Source of the DNA: Prorocentrum cordatum
Taxonomy: Eukaryota > Sar > Dinophyceae > Prorocentrales > Prorocentraceae
Assembly (NCBI GenBank): GCA_963575745.1
Contig: CAUYUJ010006358.1
Location: forward strand, 175,001 to 225,000
Length of the DNA: 50,000 nucleotides
Direction of reading: 5' to 3'
In this document: in pieces, positions 46,736 to 50,000 of the stretch
Layout of the letters: each line of letters starts with the position of its first letter
How positions within the stretch are numbered: the stretch's first letter is position 1
Notes under the pieces: model-generated
Seen by the model: only the letters and a program-made list of their open reading frames with translations
What the model was told of the DNA's origin: nothing
Database searches by the model: none
Made by a program: the position numbers and the translations under genes

Positions 46736-46979
46736 GCGGCGCTCTCGCCCCGGCGCCACGGCCACTTCTCACCGCCCACCAAAAAACACCCCAACCCAAC
46801 CCGATGGCCCCGATCTGCCCTCCGTTTCCAGTGTGGGGTGGTCGGGGAGCATGGGAAAAACACACATGAAGCCCGCCCCCCCCCCACACCCGAACTTCGG
46901 GCGAAGTTCGGGTCTTCGGGACAGGTTGGGGTTGTTTGGTAGGCAGTCAGTCAGCTTCGCTGGATCCGAGTCCTTTCCA

Positions 46980-47095
46980 GAGTCGGACCAAATTGTCGTG
47001 CTCCCCGTTCGGCGCGGGCCTCATTCTGGAGTCGGGGCCTGGGCTCTCCTCTCTCGGAGCGGCGCTCGCGCCGCAGTGCCGCGGCCACTTCGCGG
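46980..47095 (+). repeat. Isolated copy of the 67-bp unit with flank
   Basis: Matches 46657-46770 at about 90%, including CTCTCCTCTCTCGGAGCGGC beyond the unit. This shows the duplicated block is larger than the tandem unit. Confidence 0.9.
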
Positions 47096-47099
47096 ACTC

Positions 47100-47400
47100 C
47101 GAGTCCTTCCTCCTCCATGCCACCCTGCAGTCCCCCTCCTCCGCCTTCCCCGAAGTCCCCTGGGTGCGCCTCCCGCTCCTGCCGCTGCAGGTTCTTGAGC
47201 TTTTGCTGCTGCTTTTCGTCCTCGTCCTCCTCCCTTCCTCCTCTTCCTCCTCCTCCTCCTCCTCCTCCTCCTCCTCTTCCTTCCTCCTCCTTCCTCCTCC
47301 TTCTCCAACTCCTCTCTCCTCTTCCTCCCCCTCCTTTTCCTCCTCCCTCCTTCCTCCTCCTTCCTCCTCCTCTTCCTCCTGCCAATGCGCCACCTCCTCC
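47100..47400 (+). repeat. (TCC)n-rich tract
   Basis: TCC/CCT triplets dominate, densest at 47220-47400. Minus-strand frames are Glu/Arg/Gly-rich artefacts. Confidence 0.88.
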
Positions 47401-48440
47401 TCCTCCAATGTGCGCAGCTTCCCTTTTGTCCGCTTGCGCAGATCATGAAACGGATATGTGTTGGAGTTCCAGACCCCCTCTGACATGCGTCGGCGGATAT
47501 GAACCGACAGACAGTGCCATGGGCAGGGATGGATGGAAGGGGTAGGATGTCAGATATTGTGCGAGCGCACCTTGCCTGCTTCACTCCTCTCTATTCTCCA
47601 CTACTCTCTATGCTCTACTTTCTCGCTCTCCCTCTCTCCCTCCTTCTCTTTCTCTCTGCCTTCACCACTGCTCTATACTGATATGTACTCTCTGTTCTAA
47701 GCTACATACCCTCTGAGCATGGCCATGGTCGCATGCTTTTTGCTTCAAGTGTTGTTTATTTCTGTCTCTCTCTCTCTCTCTCTCCTTCTACTCCGCCGTT
47801 CTACACATATATATATATGTATATACACACACCTTTTTCTGGTTGTTACTACTTTGCTTGCTTGATCGAACCCCACCTCGCTCTGCTCTCTCTGTCTCTA
47901 CTCTCTACTCGGTGTTTGTTATTTATTTCTCTATCTCTCTCTCTCTCTCTGTGCATCTCTGTCCCTCTACTCGCTCATCTGCACTCTCTGCTCCCAACTC
48001 CGCGCTCTAGTGCCGCGACGTCCCGAACCGGGAACCTGCGCCAATGGCCGCCCACCGAAATCGGTCCAGAATTTTGATTGGAACCAGGAATCATGAGCCC
48101 AGGAAACTTGTGGCCCAGTGAGATCAGTCCTGTTTTTCTCGTTCAGTCTGTCTATATGCTCGAGGACCCTTTCAGTGACAGCATTGTTTGAGGAACAGGT
48201 CGGTCGGTCGTGATTTTGGTTTCCAGAAAGTTTGATTCACTGTTTGATAGCTACGTGTTCCGTTTGGTTGTTAGGCCGTTCTAGAAATAGTTGGGCATGT
48301 GTAGGTCAGCCAAAAGATCGACTTCCCTTCTCACCTGAAGGGTAGTTCTCAAGGTTCTCATCCTTGGAGACCCACTGGTTTATTTTTGGGTATGCATACC
48401 AACTCTCTGACTGATTCCCAAACGCGTTCTGCATTCCGTC
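47400..48440. other. CT/TA microsatellites, no supported gene
   Basis: Short CT runs at 47765-47785 and 47935-47950, TATATATATATGTATATACACACAC at 47808-47832, and the diverged 3.6-kb-like repeat at 48010-48110. Otherwise featureless. Confidence 0.5.
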
Positions 48441-48733
48441 CTGGTGCATCGGCAGCTGCAGTTCCTGGATCCTATTTGTATTAGGGCTCCAATGTCTGCG
48501 AGCCTGCGATTATTACCTTGCGTTCCGTGGTCTTTAGCCCACGCAGCCATCGCCATTTGCTACGCCTGCGTGTCTTTAGAAGGCTGCTGCTATGACCTTG
48601 GAATCGCCCCGGCTGGGAGGGTGAGCGCCTCCCTCCTTCAGCAGCCTCCCCTCGTCTTCTTGAACATCGAGCGCCTTCGCAAGCCACCAACGTTGATGCG
48701 TGCCGAGGGCGTCGCAGACACTGCCCCGTACAG

Positions 48734-48928
48734 AGGCCGTCCTCCTTCTCTGCTCCGACTCGCCCGCACCCCCGGAAGGACAAGTGCGTCGTGTGCACCA
48801 GCTCAGACACGGCCGAGGACCCCTCGAAGTCGTGGGACGTGTACACCAAGCAGGCGCCCGCGGGTCGGCGACTACAGAGGGTGTGGTTGCGTCTCACGGC
48901 GCCAAGATCGCAGAGCGGACTTCGGTAA
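48734..48928 (+). CDS. Candidate exon with CVVC motif
   Basis: The frame reads KDKCVVCTSSDTAEDPSKSW then DVYTKQAPAGRRLQRVWLRL and ends in TAA at 48926. The charged, Cys-x2-Cys stretch is strongly protein-like and could be half of a zinc site whose second Cys pair is in another exon. CCCCGTACAG is a possible acceptor at 48724-48733. The part after APAGRR may already be intron. No family is named with confidence. Confidence 0.42.
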   Translation, partial: RPSSFSAPTRPHPRKDKCVVCTSSDTAEDPSKSWDVYTKQAPAGRRLQRVWLRLTAPRSQSGLR

Positions 48929-48981
48929 ACGATAGGATGAGCCCAGAGTGTCCTGGAGAATCTCGTTCCGGATTTCGAGGT

Positions 48982-49043
48982 GAATTTCGCGCGGATTCTT
49001 TTGGTCAGGAATGAAGACTTCAAGAAAAATCCGCGCGAAATTC
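48982..49043. repeat. Inverted repeat GAATTTCGCGCGGATT
   Basis: GAATTTCGCGCGGATTCTTTT (48982-49002) pairs with AAAAATCCGCGCGAAATTC (49025-49043), with one extra base and a 22-base loop. Confidence 0.92.
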
Positions 49044-49363
49044 AATTCGTTTTTCAATCGCCGTTCCGGGGTTTTGCATAGACAGAAATCCACGCAAAAC
49101 TCCGCCGCAGCACGTCTGCAAGGTCGGGGCAGAGATAGGTTGGGGTGTGCTTTGCGATCGGCGCCATTGGGGCCTCGAGGGCGCGACGCTGTCCTCGTCG
49201 GGCCTCCTCGCGGCCCCGCGGAGAACTCCGTCGAGGTCCCCGCCCGCCCCCCCAGGGGTGACCCTCCTCGGGGGTGCCGGTTGCCAGCCACACCCTCTGC
49301 AAGCCACACCCTTCGAAGTCCCCGAGCGGGGCGGCCCTGTTCGACCGACCGGGGACCTCGCGA

Positions 49364-49407
49364 GGGAGGAGGGGGAGGAGGAGGAGGAGGAGGAGGAGGA
49401 GGAGGAC
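49364..49407 (+). repeat. (GGA)n microsatellite
   Basis: A GGAGGAGGA tract, with no further structure. Confidence 0.92.
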
Positions 49408-49545
49408 CAGTGTAAACCCACGAGTCATCAACGATGTTGGAATCAACCCTCCCTCCAAGCTCCCTCTTCACAGGCCCCTGCAAGGGTTCTTTTCACTGAG
49501 GGAACTGCCTCGTTGGAAGGCAACCGTTTGAGGACCCTGACGCAT

Positions 49546-49750
49546 GCCAAAACACGATTTCTGCGATTCCAACGCCACGGATCAACCTGATTGTTGCGTT
49601 TTGACCATCCGAAATCGTGCCAGAACGCCATTCCTGGGACTTCAACACCGCGAATCAACGTAACTGTCGCCCCTTCATAATTCGGAATCCTTCCAAAACA
49701 CTTCTGGTACGCTGATCACGGGAAACCGTGAAACCATGGCAAATGTTGAA
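49546..49750 (+). repeat. 73-bp diverged tandem repeat
   Basis: Units begin near 49546, 49619 and 49694 with CCARAACRC-type starts and share TTCCTGGGACTTCAACACC and CGAATCAACGTAACTGT or their variants. The period and several words (TTCTGGGA-CT, CACGAA, CAGTTG/CTGTTG) parallel the 38.0-kb array. Confidence 0.7.
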
Positions 49751-50000
49751 AACGAATGTGCGAGGCGCTAAAGCGAGCGCCACATTTTGAAAAGGAACCG
49801 CCCTCAATTCGTGAAACTCTTGGAAATGGTTGAATCGAATGTGCGCGGCGCCAAGGCGAGAGCCACATCGAGACCCACATTTTGAAAACCACTCGCCCTC
49901 AATACGTGAAGCTCTCACAAGTGTTTAAAACGAATGTGCGCGGCGCTAAGGCGAGAGCCACATTTTGGAAACCACTCGCCCTCAATCCGTGAAGCTCTTG
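49751..50000 (+). repeat. 83-bp tandem repeat, running off the window
   Basis: CGAATGTGCG starts at 49753, 49836 and 49931 (spacings 83 and 95, the latter with an inserted GAGACCCACATT-like duplication). Each unit holds GGCGCTAAGGCGAGAGCCAC and CTCGCCCTCAAT. The array continues past the window end. A single relative lies near 22070. Confidence 0.92.

Overview
The window looks like nuclear DNA of a dinoflagellate, with a Prorocentrum- or Symbiodinium-like architecture. This is inferred from style, not proven by a marker gene. It is GC-rich overall, has no dense gene array, is crowded with microsatellites, minisatellites and small inverted-repeat elements, and its coding-like pieces are very short, GC-rich at third codon positions and bordered by plausible splice sites. 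I found no rRNA, tRNA, snRNA, transposase or complete intact gene. Most long open frames are artefacts of simple repeats or very high GC.

Layout. 0-4.2 kb: GAC trinucleotide arrays, duplicated leader segments, and arrays with 4-, 12- and 52-bp units. 4.2-11.5 kb: a first long-TIR element, (GT)n, a PPR-like exon with a strong GTGAGT donor, and a 1.3-kb alternating purine/pyrimidine tract. 11.5-13.2 kb: a large foldback, then an ~800-bp GGT array framed by inverted GC-rich arms. 13.4-25 kb: the densest mobile-element zone, with several families of 150-260-bp elements bearing long terminal inverted repeats (TIRs), a perfect 62-bp palindrome and a 93-bp hairpin, interleaved with exon-like fragments. 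25-36.5 kb: fewer simple repeats and the most coding-like sequence, notably 25.6-26.2, 31.2-33.1, 34.1-34.6 and 36.0-36.1 kb, but with shifts of frame and in-frame stops. 36.6-38.4 kb: a CAGCCT satellite with higher-order structure followed by a 72-73-bp array. 39-45 kb: foldbacks and long degenerate TTGGGGCC-type arrays that switch strand. 45-50 kb: CT/TCC tracts, another foldback, 67-, 73- and 83-bp repeat families and one Cys-containing exon candidate.

How it fits together. The pieces do not form an operon or a recognisable pathway. The likeliest picture is intergenic plus intronic DNA of a few intron-rich genes. At least four non-autonomous TIR families recur two to four times each within 50 kb. 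One element ends exactly where an exon-like frame begins (14.67 kb), supplying a pyrimidine tract and an AG. This fits the known idea that dinoflagellate introns can be created by transposable 'introner' elements, but transcript evidence would be needed. The system-level signal here is this crowd of foldback/TIR families rather than any single gene.
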